Virus record (IMG/VR): IMGVR_UViG_3300006810_000424
Coordinates: 1 to 22,825 of that record
Reading direction: 5' to 3' (one strand)
DNA length: 22,825 nt
From: a virus
A model generated the notes under the pieces. It saw only the letters and a list, made by a program, of their open reading frames with translations. It was not told the DNA's origin and made no database searches. A program made the translations under genes and the position numbers. Positions 5,296-13,576 of the stretch are shown in pieces (within the stretch, counting starts at the first letter, position 1; every line of letters begins with the position of its first letter).

Positions 5296-7761
5296 ATGGC
5301 GAATCAACCGAACATCCCAATCACATCGTCGTTCAACGACAAGGGTATTCGTGACGCTGAGCGAGAGTTCAAGAGTCTTAGTGACACGATCAAAAAGGCT
5401 GGGTCGGGGATCTCGTCAGCAGGACAGACCCTCACCCGAAACCTGACGGTTCCGATTGTTGGCATGGGGGCAGCGATCATCGCTACCTCAGGCAACTTTG
5501 AAGCCGGAATGAACCGTGTGCGTGCGGTCAGTGGCGCAACCGGTGACGACTTTGAGGCGTTGCGTGAACAGGCGAAGATGTTGGGTCGCACCACCCAGTA
5601 TTCGGCGACGCAGGCTGCTGATGCGATGGGGTTCCTCGCAATGGCAGGTTTCGACGTTGATGAGATTTTGGGGGCGTTGCCGAACACGTTGAATCTGGCA
5701 GCAGCAGCCCAAATCGATTTGGGTACCGCAGCCGACATCACGTCGAACATCATGTCGGGTTACGGGATCCAAGTTGAGGATTTGGCTGCTGCGAATGATG
5801 CGCTCGTCAAGACGTTCACGTCAACGAACACGACGTTGGAAATGCTCGGTGAATCGTTTGTGTATGCCGGTCCTGTTGCGTCGGCGGCAGGCATCCAGTT
5901 TGAGGAGGCTGCTGCTGCCATCGGTTTGATGGGCAACGCCGGTATTCAAGGATCGATGGCTGGCACGTCGTTGCGTGGTGCCATCACCCGGCTGCTGACG
6001 CCTTCCAACGAGGCGAAAGACATCATGAAGGAACTGGGACTGAATGTCCTAGATGCCGAGGGCAATCTGGTGTCGATGGAGGAGATCGTTCGCCAGTTGG
6101 AAAGTTCTGGTGCGAGCACTGCTGACATGATGGAGATCTTCGGTCAGCGTGCCGGTCCTGCGATGATGGCTCTCGTTTCGCAAGGCTCTGAGGCTCTTGC
6201 CGATCTGACCACCGATCTGGAAAACGCTGGCGGTACCGCCGAACAGGTTGCGTCCATCCAGATGGAAGGCTTCAACGGTGCAATGACCGAGTTGAAGTCC
6301 GCTGCCGAAGGTTTGATGATCGCCATCGGTGACGCAGGACTGTTGGCGTCCATGACGAATCTTGCCGAGCAAACAACGGTGCTCACTCAGAATCTTGCGT
6401 CAGTGGACCCAGAGTTGTTGAAGATGGCGACGATCACCGCTGGTGTTGTTGCAGCCGTCGGACCTGCCCTGTTGGTGATCGGCAAGTTGGTCACGCTCGT
6501 TGGTGCGTTGGCGAACCCGGTTGGTATCGCTGTCGTGGTGATCGCAGCGTTGACCGGAGCGTTCATCTACGCATACCGAAACTTTGAGGACTTCCGCAAC
6601 ATCGTTGACAACGTGGTTGACAGCGTTGTCAACTTCGCTCAGAACGCTTTGGTGTGGTTGCGTAACGCTTTCGATCAGATCCAGCCGACGTTGCAACGTG
6701 TCGGGGAGATCGCTAGCGAAGTGTTTGCCACGGTTGTTGCTGCGATTCAGGCAGCGATCCCACCTGTCACCGAGTTCATCACGAACGTCATTGAAACGCT
6801 CGTCAATGTGTGGGGTGATGTCAGTCAAGCGGTTCAAGATTTCTACGCCCGGTTCATTGAAATCTTCGGTCCGATTGCCGGATGGTTCAACGACAACGTG
6901 GTGTCCACCATCGTGTCCGCAGTCGAATATCTGATCGAAGTGTTCAAACTCATGTACCGGCTTGTGAAACCCGGTATCGATCTGTTGATGGAACTGTTCC
7001 AGTTTTTGGCGTACACCATCGCCAACGTCGTCATCTTCATCGTCGGACGGATCAGCGATTTCGTCGGGATGCTGACACGAATCTTCATCGGCTTTTTCGA
7101 CTATCTGAAACCGGTGTTCTCGCTGTTCTGGGATGGGCTTGTTGTCATCGTCAAAACCGTGTTTGAAATCTTTGAGAACACGATTGAGATCGGTCTGGCA
7201 GTCATCCGTGGACTCTTTGAGATCGGCACCGCACTACTGAAAGGTGACTTCGGTGCGGTCTGGGATGCGATGAAACAGATCGTCATCGACGCTTTCGATG
7301 CGATCAAGGATCTTGTCGTCACCAGTTTCGACAACATCGTTGGATTCCTGAAAACAGTTCCCGGCAAGATCGCTAGTGCGACCGTCGGCATGTTCGATGG
7401 AATCAAAAACGCTTTCAAAGAGGCAATCAACTTTGTGATCCGTGGCTGGAACCGGTTGGAGTTCCGTGTACCCGGATTCTCAATCGGACCCATCGGTTAC
7501 GACGGATTCACCCTCGGTGTGCCAGACATCCCGTTGTTGGCGGATGGTGGCATTGTGAATCGTGCGACGCTCGCTGTGATCGGTGAGGCCGGTCCTGAGG
7601 CTGTTGTTCCGTTGGATCAGATGCGTGGCGGTTTGGGTGGTTCGACGTACAACATTACGGTGCAGGCCGGTGTTGGCGATCCCGGCCAGATCGGTCAGAG
7701 TGTGGTTGATGCGATCACGGCGTATGAGCGTCGGAACGGGGCTGGTTGGAGGGCAGCGTGA
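5296..7761 (+). CDS. Tape measure protein (TP901 family)
   Basis: An 821-residue protein that sets tail length and is ejected with the DNA. The N-terminal third has the TP901 core: GQTLTRNLTVPIVGMGAA, then an ATGDDFEALREQAK helix, a TTQYSATQAADAM segment and a QIDLGTAADITSNI segment. Hydrophobic stretches around residues 377-430 and 560-640 suggest membrane-interacting parts. The C-terminus has the common GGIVNRATLAVIGEAGPEAV motif. No peptidase or muralytic domain is obvious. At about 0.15 nm per residue, the tail would be roughly 120 nm. The ribosome site is weak, so coupling to the previous gene (two bases upstream) probably matters. Confidence 0.95.
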   Translation: MANQPNIPITSSFNDKGIRDAEREFKSLSDTIKKAGSGISSAGQTLTRNLTVPIVGMGAAIIATSGNFEAGMNRVRAVSGATGDDFEALREQAKMLGRTTQYSATQAADAMGFLAMAGFDVDEILGALPNTLNLAAAAQIDLGTAADITSNIMSGYGIQVEDLAAANDALVKTFTSTNTTLEMLGESFVYAGPVASAAGIQFEEAAAAIGLMGNAGIQGSMAGTSLRGAITRLLTPSNEAKDIMKELGLNVLDAEGNLVSMEEIVRQLESSGASTADMMEIFGQRAGPAMMALVSQGSEALADLTTDLENAGGTAEQVASIQMEGFNGAMTELKSAAEGLMIAIGDAGLLASMTNLAEQTTVLTQNLASVDPELLKMATITAGVVAAVGPALLVIGKLVTLVGALANPVGIAVVVIAALTGAFIYAYRNFEDFRNIVDNVVDSVVNFAQNALVWLRNAFDQIQPTLQRVGEIASEVFATVVAAIQAAIPPVTEFITNVIETLVNVWGDVSQAVQDFYARFIEIFGPIAGWFNDNVVSTIVSAVEYLIEVFKLMYRLVKPGIDLLMELFQFLAYTIANVVIFIVGRISDFVGMLTRIFIGFFDYLKPVFSLFWDGLVVIVKTVFEIFENTIEIGLAVIRGLFEIGTALLKGDFGAVWDAMKQIVIDAFDAIKDLVVTSFDNIVGFLKTVPGKIASATVGMFDGIKNAFKEAINFVIRGWNRLEFRVPGFSIGPIGYDGFTLGVPDIPLLADGGIVNRATLAVIGEAGPEAVVPLDQMRGGLGGSTYNITVQAGVGDPGQIGQSVVDAITAYERRNGAGWRAA

Positions 7762-8966
7762 GCATCCTGCCAGCAGCGACCGAGGTTGCGGTCTATTTCG
7801 GTGACTCGCTCGCCTACGACAACAACGATGCCTATGAGGATTTGTTGCCGTTGTATTCCGGTGAAACCGGCACGTTGGTGACATCTGATGTTCGGCAGGT
7901 GTCGGTGCGTCGTGGACGTTCACGTTGGTTGGATCAAGCGCAGTCAGGCACCATGTCGGTGACGTTAGATAACCGTGCGAGAGCGTACGATCCGACATCC
8001 GGAGCCACTTACAGTTCTGCGATCACTCCTGCGAAACGAACGATTGCGTACACAGGTTCCACCATCATCTTCGACGGGAACATTGATGACTGGGATTTGA
8101 GTTACACGTTGGATGGTGACGCTGTGGCGTCGTTCGTTGCGTCTGACGTGTTATCTCGGTTGGGTCGCACCAAACTTGCTGCGCATACCGCCACTTCGCA
8201 GTTGTCGGGTGCTCGTGTGGACGCAGTGTTGGATCGTGCTGAGGTGGATTTCCCTGTGTCGCAACGAGCGATCGATGCTGGTGTGGAGACGTTGCAGGCT
8301 GACACAGTGAGTGAGGGGACTGGCGTGTTGCAGTATTTGCAGACGGTGACGCAAACCGAGTCGGGTCGTTTGTTTGTGTCTGCTGATGGTTTGTTGACGT
8401 TTCAGAATCGTCGCAGCACTATCGACACGGGTAGTGCGGTGTCGTTGACTGATGATGGTTCTGGTGTGCCGTTCGATCAGATCGAAATCATTGTTGGTTC
8501 TGATCTGTTGTATAACCGGGTGACGGTGACTCGTGAAGGTGGGACGGCGCAAACAGGGTCGAACACGGAGTCGCAGGATTTGTATGAGATTCGTGCGTTG
8601 GACATTTCTGGTTTGTTGTTCACGTCGGATGATGATGCGTTAGAGTTGGCTGGCTATTTGGCGAACCGGTTTGGTGATCCTGCGTTGCGGTTCGGTCGGG
8701 TGCAGGTGAATCTGGCTGCGTGTTCGACGGTGCAGGCGGATGCGGTGTTGGGTTTGGATTTGGGTTCGGCAGTGGAGGTGAAGTTCACTCCGACTGGTGG
8801 CGGTCCGCAGATTGACCGGTATGGGGTGGTGGAGAAGGTGGAGCACTCTATTGCGGTGGATGGCCATCGGGTAGCATTGTCGCTGTCGGAGATGACAACT
8901 AATCTTTTTGTGTTGGATGATGCCGCTTCGGGCCGGTTGGATACCGGTGGCGTGTTGGCGTACTGA
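7758..8966 (+). CDS. Minor tail protein (distal tail / hub type)
   Basis: A 402-residue protein directly after the tape measure gene, the usual place of distal tail and hub proteins. It opens with EVAVYFGDSLAYDNND, then a VTSDVRQVSVRRGRS segment and MSVTLDNRARAYDPT. The R-G-R-S and L-D-N-x-x-x-x-Y-D-P pattern is typical of actinobacteriophage minor tail proteins that build the base of the tail tip. The rest alternates beta strands with acidic loops. The GTG at 7758, with GGAGGG upstream and a GTGA overlap with the tape measure stop, is preferred over a TTG four codons earlier. Confidence 0.8.
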   Translation: MSILPAATEVAVYFGDSLAYDNNDAYEDLLPLYSGETGTLVTSDVRQVSVRRGRSRWLDQAQSGTMSVTLDNRARAYDPTSGATYSSAITPAKRTIAYTGSTIIFDGNIDDWDLSYTLDGDAVASFVASDVLSRLGRTKLAAHTATSQLSGARVDAVLDRAEVDFPVSQRAIDAGVETLQADTVSEGTGVLQYLQTVTQTESGRLFVSADGLLTFQNRRSTIDTGSAVSLTDDGSGVPFDQIEIIVGSDLLYNRVTVTREGGTAQTGSNTESQDLYEIRALDISGLLFTSDDDALELAGYLANRFGDPALRFGRVQVNLAACSTVQADAVLGLDLGSAVEVKFTPTGGGPQIDRYGVVEKVEHSIAVDGHRVALSLSEMTTNLFVLDDAASGRLDTGGVLAY

Positions 8967-8977
8967 GGAGTAGATGG

Positions 8978-9859
8978 ATGGCCACTAACTTTCCGGGTTC
9001 GTTGGATTCGTTCACGAATCCGTCTGCGACCGACAAGATGGATTCGGTGACGGTTCCTCATGCGTCGCAACATGCGAATCTGAACGACGCTGTTGAGGCT
9101 TTGGAAGCGAAGGTCGGTGCCGATTCATCTGCGGTCACCAGTTCGTTGGATTACAAGGTTTCCACGTTGGAAACAGATGTGGCTGCGTTGGAAACAGATG
9201 TGAGTGCGTTGGAAACAGATGTGACTGCGTTGGAAACTGGTTACCGGTATGTGCAGACGGTCTATTTCACTTCCTCCGGTACGTTCACGAAAGCGACTTA
9301 TTCGTGGTTGAGTGCTGTTCGTGTGAAGTGTCAGGGTGCTGGCGGCGGTGGTGGTGGTACCGATACCGATGACGAAGGTGCTGCCGGTGGCGGTGCAGGA
9401 GGTTACGCAGAACGGTTTATTGAGGCTTCAAGTTTGTCGGCGTCAGTAACTGTGACAGTTGGTAGTGGCGGTGCAGGTGGGGCTGTGAACACGGACATCG
9501 GGGGTTCTAACGGTGGTAACACGGGGTTCGGATCATATGCAACAGGCAATGGTGGCCTTGCAGGTGCAGGTACGGGGAGTGTCGGCGGTAACGGAGGTAA
9601 TGGTACGGCCACAGGTGGTCTTGTGATTCCCGGCAAACCCGGTGGCGGTGTAAATGTGATACCCGGTTTCGGTGGTGACGCTTTTCTCGGTCACGGAGGT
9701 TCACCAGTCGGAGCGCAAAACTCCACCACCGTACACAATAATCGCAAGGACGGTCGAAACTATGGTGGTGGCGGTGCTGGTGCATGGCAAAAAAGTGGCA
9801 CAGGTACGACCGGTGGTAATGGTGCCAACGGGATTGTCATCGTGGAGTTGTACGCATGA
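8978..9859 (+). CDS. Tail fibre / adhesin 1 with glycine-rich tip
   Basis: A 293-residue protein with three parts. Residues 1-60 are an attachment region (ATNFPGSLDSFTNP then HASQHANLNDAVEALE). Residues 61-90 are a short coiled coil of repeated LETDVxA heptads. Residues from about 95 to the end are a glycine-rich domain with GGGGGG, GGAGGYAERF and GTGTTGGNGANGIVIVE. Glycine-rich tips of this kind form polyglycine-helix receptor-binding domains in some phage adhesins. The protein probably sits at the tail tip and contacts the host surface. It ends with VELYA exactly as adhesin 2 does and overlaps a small partner gene by ATGA. Confidence 0.82.
   Translation: MATNFPGSLDSFTNPSATDKMDSVTVPHASQHANLNDAVEALEAKVGADSSAVTSSLDYKVSTLETDVAALETDVSALETDVTALETGYRYVQTVYFTSSGTFTKATYSWLSAVRVKCQGAGGGGGGTDTDDEGAAGGGAGGYAERFIEASSLSASVTVTVGSGGAGGAVNTDIGGSNGGNTGFGSYATGNGGLAGAGTGSVGGNGGNGTATGGLVIPGKPGGGVNVIPGFGGDAFLGHGGSPVGAQNSTTVHNNRKDGRNYGGGGAGAWQKSGTGTTGGNGANGIVIVELYA
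9165..9241 (+). repeat. 21-bp tandem repeat encoding coiled-coil heptads
   Basis: Three full copies and one partial copy of a 21-bp unit (CGTTGGAAACAGATGTG plus four bases) lie head to tail. Each encodes one heptad (A-L-E-T-D-V-x). Copies differ only at the variable bases, so the array looks recently expanded and could change the length of the fibre stalk by slippage. Confidence 0.85.
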
Positions 9860-10047
9860 GATACGCACTCGTTGATGCGGACGGTTTGGTTGTGAACGCC
9901 ATCGTATGGGACGGCGAAACCGACTACACACCTGCCGACGGACTGACCGTTGTTGCCATTCCTGATGAGATTAGTGCCGGTCTCGGTTGGACCTACGATG
10001 GCACGAACTGGATCGCACCACCCGTCGAAGATGAGGAGGTCATCTGA
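9260..10047 (+). repeat. Adhesin-tip plus partner cassette, copy 1
   Basis: The 600 bp encoding the glycine-rich domain, and the small gene after it, are homologous to 10440-11221 with a constant offset of 1180 bp. The first shared bases are TCTATTTCAC plus TCCTCCGGTACG and the junction TACGCATGAGATACGCACT is shared too. The N-terminal parts of the two adhesins are unrelated. Confidence 0.85.
9856..10047 (+). CDS. Small adhesin-partner protein 1
   Basis: A 63-residue protein (RYALVDADGLVVNAIVWDG then GWTYDGTNWIAPP). The V-V-N-x-I-V-W-D-G and G-W-x-Y-D-G-x-x-x-x-P-P motifs are common in small proteins encoded after tail-fibre genes and in the ends of fibre proteins themselves. It is translationally coupled to adhesin 1 (ATGA) and to the next gene (TGATG). 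A role as fibre-folding helper, or as a small tip subunit, is inferred from position. It is about 70% identical by eye to the product of 11036-11221. Confidence 0.75.
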   Translation: MRYALVDADGLVVNAIVWDGETDYTPADGLTVVAIPDEISAGLGWTYDGTNWIAPPVEDEEVI

Positions 10048-11039
10048 TGTCGAAACAGACGTTCACCGCAGGCAATGTCTTGACCGCAGCCGAAATGAAC
10101 TCGTTGCAAACCAATGACTACAACTGGACCGTCACCACCAAGACCGCCAGTTACACGCTCGCAGCAGGCGACGAAGGCACCCGGATCGTGATGAACAATG
10201 CCGGTGCCACCACCATCACCGTGGACGATGCAGTGTTCGCTGCTGGTGACACGGTATGGATTCACAATGTTGGTGCCGGTGCGTGCACGATTACGGCAGG
10301 GACTGCGACGGTGGACAGCAGCAGCGGTCTTGTCATCTCCCAGTACGGAGGAGGGCTGCTTTATTTCACGTCAGCGTCATCAGCGATCCTGTTCCCATCT
10401 GACAACGCAACCGGCACATCGTACTCCCTTGTTGAAACTGTCTATTTCACGTCCTCCGGTACGTTCACGAAAGCGTCCTACCCGTATCTACGTGCAGTGA
10501 AAGTGAAAGTTCAGGGTGGCGGTGGTGGCGGTGGTGGCACAGACACCGACCAGAGAGGTGGTGCCGGAGGTGGTGCCGGAGGTTATGCAGAACGGTTCAT
10601 CGTTGCCACGAGTTTATCGGCGTCGGAAACAGTGACAGTTGGCAGTGGTGGTTCAGGTGCGGCTGTGAATACGAACACTGCCGGTTCGAACGGTGGTAAC
10701 TCGTCGTTCGGATCGTTTGCAACCGGAAACGCCGGTGGTGCCGGTTCAGGTATCCAAGACATCGGTGGTAGCGGTGGGTCGGGTTCTGCGTCAGGTGGTC
10801 TTGTGGTCAGCGGCAAACCCGGTGGTGGTTCATATGTTTTGAGCGGTTTCGGTGGTGACGCTGTGCTCGGTCACGGAGGTTCACCGTCAGGAGAGTTCAA
10901 CTCTGCTGCTGCACACAACAACCGGAAAGACGGCAGGGATTTCGGTAGTGGTGGTGCTGGTGCGTGGAAACGTGCCGGGACAGGCACCACCGGCGGTGAT
11001 GGTGCTAACGGGATTGTGATTGTGGAGTTGTACGCATGA
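10047..11039 (+). CDS. Tail fibre / adhesin 2 with glycine-rich tip
   Basis: A 330-residue protein. Residues 1-125 form a domain unrelated to adhesin 1: FTAGNVLTAAEMNSLQTND (an attachment motif seen in tail-tip proteins) followed by strands such as YTLAAGDEGTRIVMNN and ACTITAGTATVDSSSG, a beta-type fold resembling phage receptor-binding or decoration modules. Residues 132-330 are the glycine-rich tip shared with adhesin 1, with substitutions concentrated in the loops between glycine runs. A strong GAGGAGG ribosome site precedes the ATG. The pair may give the virion two receptor specificities, or two subunits of one tip. Confidence 0.82.
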   Translation: MSKQTFTAGNVLTAAEMNSLQTNDYNWTVTTKTASYTLAAGDEGTRIVMNNAGATTITVDDAVFAAGDTVWIHNVGAGACTITAGTATVDSSSGLVISQYGGGLLYFTSASSAILFPSDNATGTSYSLVETVYFTSSGTFTKASYPYLRAVKVKVQGGGGGGGGTDTDQRGGAGGGAGGYAERFIVATSLSASETVTVGSGGSGAAVNTNTAGSNGGNSSFGSFATGNAGGAGSGIQDIGGSGGSGSASGGLVVSGKPGGGSYVLSGFGGDAVLGHGGSPSGEFNSAAAHNNRKDGRDFGSGGAGAWKRAGTGTTGGDGANGIVIVELYA

Positions 11040-11221
11040 GATACGCACTTGTTGATGTTGACGGTTTGGTTGTGAACGTGATCGTTTGGGATGGCGAGAC
11101 CGATTACATCCCCGACGATGGGTTGACTGCTGTCCCTGTTCCTGACGATGTTGTTGCTGGTCCCGGCTGGACGTTTGATGGCACCGACTGGATCGCACCG
11201 CCCTATTCGCCACATCAGTGA
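10440..11221 (+). repeat. Adhesin-tip plus partner cassette, copy 2
   Basis: Second copy of the duplicated cassette. Offsets at the start of the tip domain and at the start of the partner gene are both 1180 bp, so the 600-bp tip domain has no net insertion or deletion despite many substitutions. Confidence 0.85.
11036..11221 (+). CDS. Small adhesin-partner protein 2
   Basis: A 61-residue paralogue of the product of 9856-10047 (RYALVDVDGLVVNVIVWDG, GWTFDGTDWIAPP). Differences cluster in the middle (IPDDGLTAVPVPDDVVAGPG) and the last residues, which read YSPHQ here and an acidic EDEEVI in copy 1. It overlaps adhesin 2 by ATGA. Keeping both the tip and its own partner in each copy suggests that each partner is matched to its adhesin. 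Confidence 0.75.
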   Translation: MRYALVDVDGLVVNVIVWDGETDYIPDDGLTAVPVPDDVVAGPGWTFDGTDWIAPPYSPHQ

Positions 11222-11310
11222 TGTTTGATCGTCCACGCACGTCGTGGGAACAGACAGGAATGACGGTCGGGGAGCACACCGACGCACGACCCATCAACTG
11301 GGGACACTAG
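11221..11310 (+). CDS. Possible 29-residue small protein
   Basis: A short frame (MFDRPRTSWEQTGMTVGEH and on) starts on the stop codon of the preceding gene (TGATG) and ends in a TAG just before the endolysin start. It fills the gap exactly, which favours translation by coupling, but it has no ribosome site and no recognisable family. It could also be non-coding; a small hairpin (CCACG with CGTGG) lies at its beginning. Confidence 0.4.
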   Translation: MFDRPRTSWEQTGMTVGEHTDARPINWGH

Positions 11311-11319
11311 GATGTTGTC

Positions 11320-12054
11320 ATGAGTCGTCGGTACACCGGTTGGGATAGTAACGCCACGAGCAGGCGTGCCGGTTTGGAGAAACTAGTTGACCTGTGCGAG
11401 CAGTATTTTGGTGTGTGGAACAACGGCACTTGGGGTGTCCGTAAGAAGCGTGGGAAGAGCAGCAGCAGCGTTCACGGTACGGGTAGGGCTGCTGACCTTT
11501 CGTGGCGTGGCGCACCTCACCGGGGCACCGGCAACTATCACGACGCTCTCCGCATGATGGAGTTCCTGACCCGACCCGATGTCGCCGATGCTCTCGGCAT
11601 TGAAGCAGTGTTTGACTACTACCCGAAGCCTTATGGTCGTGGTTGGAAGTGTGATCGTGCTGCGTGGCAGGTGTATTCGAAGCCTGCGTTTTCTGGTGCG
11701 CCCGGTGGCGACTGGGTGCACGTTGAGATCTCTAACGAGCACGCCGACGATCCGAACTACATCAACCATTGGTTCATGTATCTGATCGGAGACATGCCAG
11801 CAACCGCTGCCCCTGCCCCTGCAACGGCTCCGGAGGTGACACCGATGCGTGCCTATCCCGGCACATCGCTACGTCGTGGCAGCAAGGGTGACCATGTGAA
11901 GATGGTGCAACAGGTTGTCGGTGCCTACGCCGACGGTGACTTCGGACCGAAAACGGAGCAGGCAGTCAAAACGTGGCAGGCTGCTCATGCCGATCAGGTC
12001 GGTCCTGCCGACGGGATCGTTGGCCCACGCACATGGGCTGCGATGTTCCCGTGA
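11320..12054 (+). CDS. Endolysin: M15-like peptidase with PG-binding domain
   Basis: A 244-residue peptidoglycan hydrolase. The N-terminal domain (1-150) has the zinc site of M15 / VanY-type peptidases: SVHGTGRAAD, giving H52 and D59, and DWVHVEI with H134. These enzymes cut the peptide stems or cross-bridges of the cell wall. A Pro/Ala linker (about 160-170) leads to a C-terminal peptidoglycan-binding type 1 domain (LRRGSKGDHVKMVQQVVG, DGDFGPKTEQAVKTWQ, DGIVGPRTWAAM). There is no signal peptide, so a holin is needed, and holin-like genes follow. AGGA at 11309-11312 may serve as ribosome site, but the same bases form a -10-like TAGGAT. Confidence 0.9.
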   Translation: MSRRYTGWDSNATSRRAGLEKLVDLCEQYFGVWNNGTWGVRKKRGKSSSSVHGTGRAADLSWRGAPHRGTGNYHDALRMMEFLTRPDVADALGIEAVFDYYPKPYGRGWKCDRAAWQVYSKPAFSGAPGGDWVHVEISNEHADDPNYINHWFMYLIGDMPATAAPAPATAPEVTPMRAYPGTSLRRGSKGDHVKMVQQVVGAYADGDFGPKTEQAVKTWQAAHADQVGPADGIVGPRTWAAMFP

Positions 12055-12057
12055 CCA

Positions 12058-13395
12058 GTGCGTAACCGGCTCCTCACCGTCTGCCAACTGGCGTTGGCGA
12101 TCCTGTTCACGTTCGCCATCTTCGCCCCCATCACAGTCAACGCATCCACCTACACGGTCGCCGAAGAATCTGATTGGTACTTCACCCTCACCGAAGATTC
12201 ACAAGTCATCATCTACGGCAACAGTGACGCCGGGTGCAACGAGTTCTCTACCGACCCGTACCTGTGGCTCTACGACTCTGACGGGACGTTGATAGCGCAG
12301 GACGACGACAGCAATCACAACACGCAAGATCAGTGTGTGTCATCGAAGATTTACACGACGCTGGTGGTCGGTGACTACCGAATCCGTGCCGGGTACTGCT
12401 GTTCGATTCGTGGGTTGGGATCGAACCCGTACAACGATCTGACCTACACGCTGGTTCTAGACTTTGAAGCATGGCAAGGAACCACGACGACGACGAGCAC
12501 GACGACGACGGTGGCTCCTACTACGTCAACATCGACAACATCAACATCCACGACGACGGCACCGTCCACATCGACAACGACGAGCACGAGCACCACTTCC
12601 ACATCGTCAACATCAACGACGACGACGAGCACGACGACGACGGCACCGTCCACATCGACAACGACGACGAGCACGACGACGACGGTGCCGATGACGACGA
12701 CCACTTCGACTGGTCCACCGTCTACGACTACGACAGTTGAACCACCACCCCCACCCCCACCGCCTCCACCGCCCCCTCCTCCACCGGCAACCACGACGAC
12801 AACAACGGTTGTCACCACAACGACCACAACCAGCACGACGACGACGACGTTGCCACCGACCACAACAACGGTGACCACCACAACAACGCTGCCCCCAACC
12901 ACCACGCTTCCTCCGACCACCACCACGATTCCTCCGACGACCACTGTCGTCACCACCACAACCATCGCCCCCACCACCACAACCGTCGCCCCCACCACCA
13001 CGATCACCACAACCAGTGTCAAACCGACACCCTCCACCGACGCACCACCACTCGCCCCCCAACAGATCGCCCAGATCGCCGACCCCGAAGTTCAACAAGC
13101 AGTCATCGACATCATCGACAACCCTGAGGACATCACCGTCGATGAAGCCCGATCAATCTTCACCGCCATTGACACGTTGGAACCAGACACCATCACCGTC
13201 ATCGTGGATGCCCTCTCCCAAGCCTCCGACGACGTGAAACAAGAGTTCCAACAAGCCGTCAACATCTTCGACGGAGCATTCGACAACTATGTGCCAACCG
13301 GCTCCACCATCGATGTCGGCGCCCGACGCACCATCACCGCCACGTCTGTCATAATCAGTGGAGTACCGACCGTGACTGCCAGACGGAAAACATGA
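12058..13395 (+). CDS. Secreted protein with Thr-rich and polyproline stalk
   Basis: A 445-residue protein predicted to be exported. A signal peptide (basic MRNR, hydrophobic LALAILFTFAIFAP, likely cut after VNA at 29) precedes an acidic beta-type domain (30-137) with YTVAEESDWYFTLTEDSQV, paired cysteines and GDYRIRAG, resembling bacterial pre-peptidase (PPC-like) domains. Residues 139-325 are almost only Thr, Ser and Pro, with 15 consecutive prolines. The last 115 residues are a helical acidic domain ending in FDNYVPTGSTIDVGARR. The GTG is four bases after the endolysin stop. It is likely a surface or lysis-associated protein taken from a host; no enzyme motif is visible. Confidence 0.75.
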   Translation: MRNRLLTVCQLALAILFTFAIFAPITVNASTYTVAEESDWYFTLTEDSQVIIYGNSDAGCNEFSTDPYLWLYDSDGTLIAQDDDSNHNTQDQCVSSKIYTTLVVGDYRIRAGYCCSIRGLGSNPYNDLTYTLVLDFEAWQGTTTTTSTTTTVAPTTSTSTTSTSTTTAPSTSTTTSTSTTSTSSTSTTTTSTTTTAPSTSTTTTSTTTTVPMTTTTSTGPPSTTTTVEPPPPPPPPPPPPPPPATTTTTTVVTTTTTTSTTTTTLPPTTTTVTTTTTLPPTTTLPPTTTTIPPTTTVVTTTTIAPTTTTVAPTTTITTTSVKPTPSTDAPPLAPQQIAQIADPEVQQAVIDIIDNPEDITVDEARSIFTAIDTLEPDTITVIVDALSQASDDVKQEFQQAVNIFDGAFDNYVPTGSTIDVGARRTITATSVIISGVPTVTARRKT

Positions 13396-13556
13396 TGAAA
13401 CTGTTGAAACTGTTGGCAGAAACCGGAATCATGGCAGGCGGCTTGTTGCTTGTCATCATCACCCTGTCCGGTGAGACGCAACGTGTTGCAACGATCATCA
13501 GTGTCGTGTCGGTTATCATGTTCGCAGCGTCGCAACTGATTTCAGACGACGATTGA
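13392..13556 (+). CDS. Small two-helix membrane protein, holin candidate
   Basis: A 54-residue protein starting MMKLLKLLAETGIMAGG. Two hydrophobic segments (about 12-25 and 33-49) are separated by a polar turn (TLSGETQR), and the C-terminus is acidic (ISDDD). This size and topology suit a class II holin. It overlaps the end of the secreted protein (ATGATGA) and lies in the lysis region. There is no signal for another function. A role as regulator of the neighbouring holin-like proteins is equally possible. Confidence 0.65.
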   Translation: MMKLLKLLAETGIMAGGLLLVIITLSGETQRVATIISVVSVIMFAASQLISDDD

Positions 13557-13576
13557 TCTCACAGATTGGAGTCATC

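Noticed and set aside
11285-11319. Leaderless promoter before the endolysin (TAGGAT six bases before the ATG)
   Set aside because: No -35-like box is present and the same bases give an AGGA ribosome site, so a normal operon gene is equally likely.
12471-12740. Asp/His-rich frame in another + frame of the Thr-rich region
   Set aside because: Shadow of the low-complexity ACGACG repeats; the signal peptide and both folded domains support the other frame.
12480-13020. Repeated short units resembling a repeat array or CRISPR
   Set aside because: The units are irregular codon-level repeats for Thr/Ser/Pro with no constant spacer length or unique spacers.
12444-13037. Long Val/Gly-rich reading frame on the - strand
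   Set aside because: It is the complement of the Thr-rich stalk (ACC/ACG codons give Val/Gly/Arg on the other strand). It has no ribosome site or biological composition.
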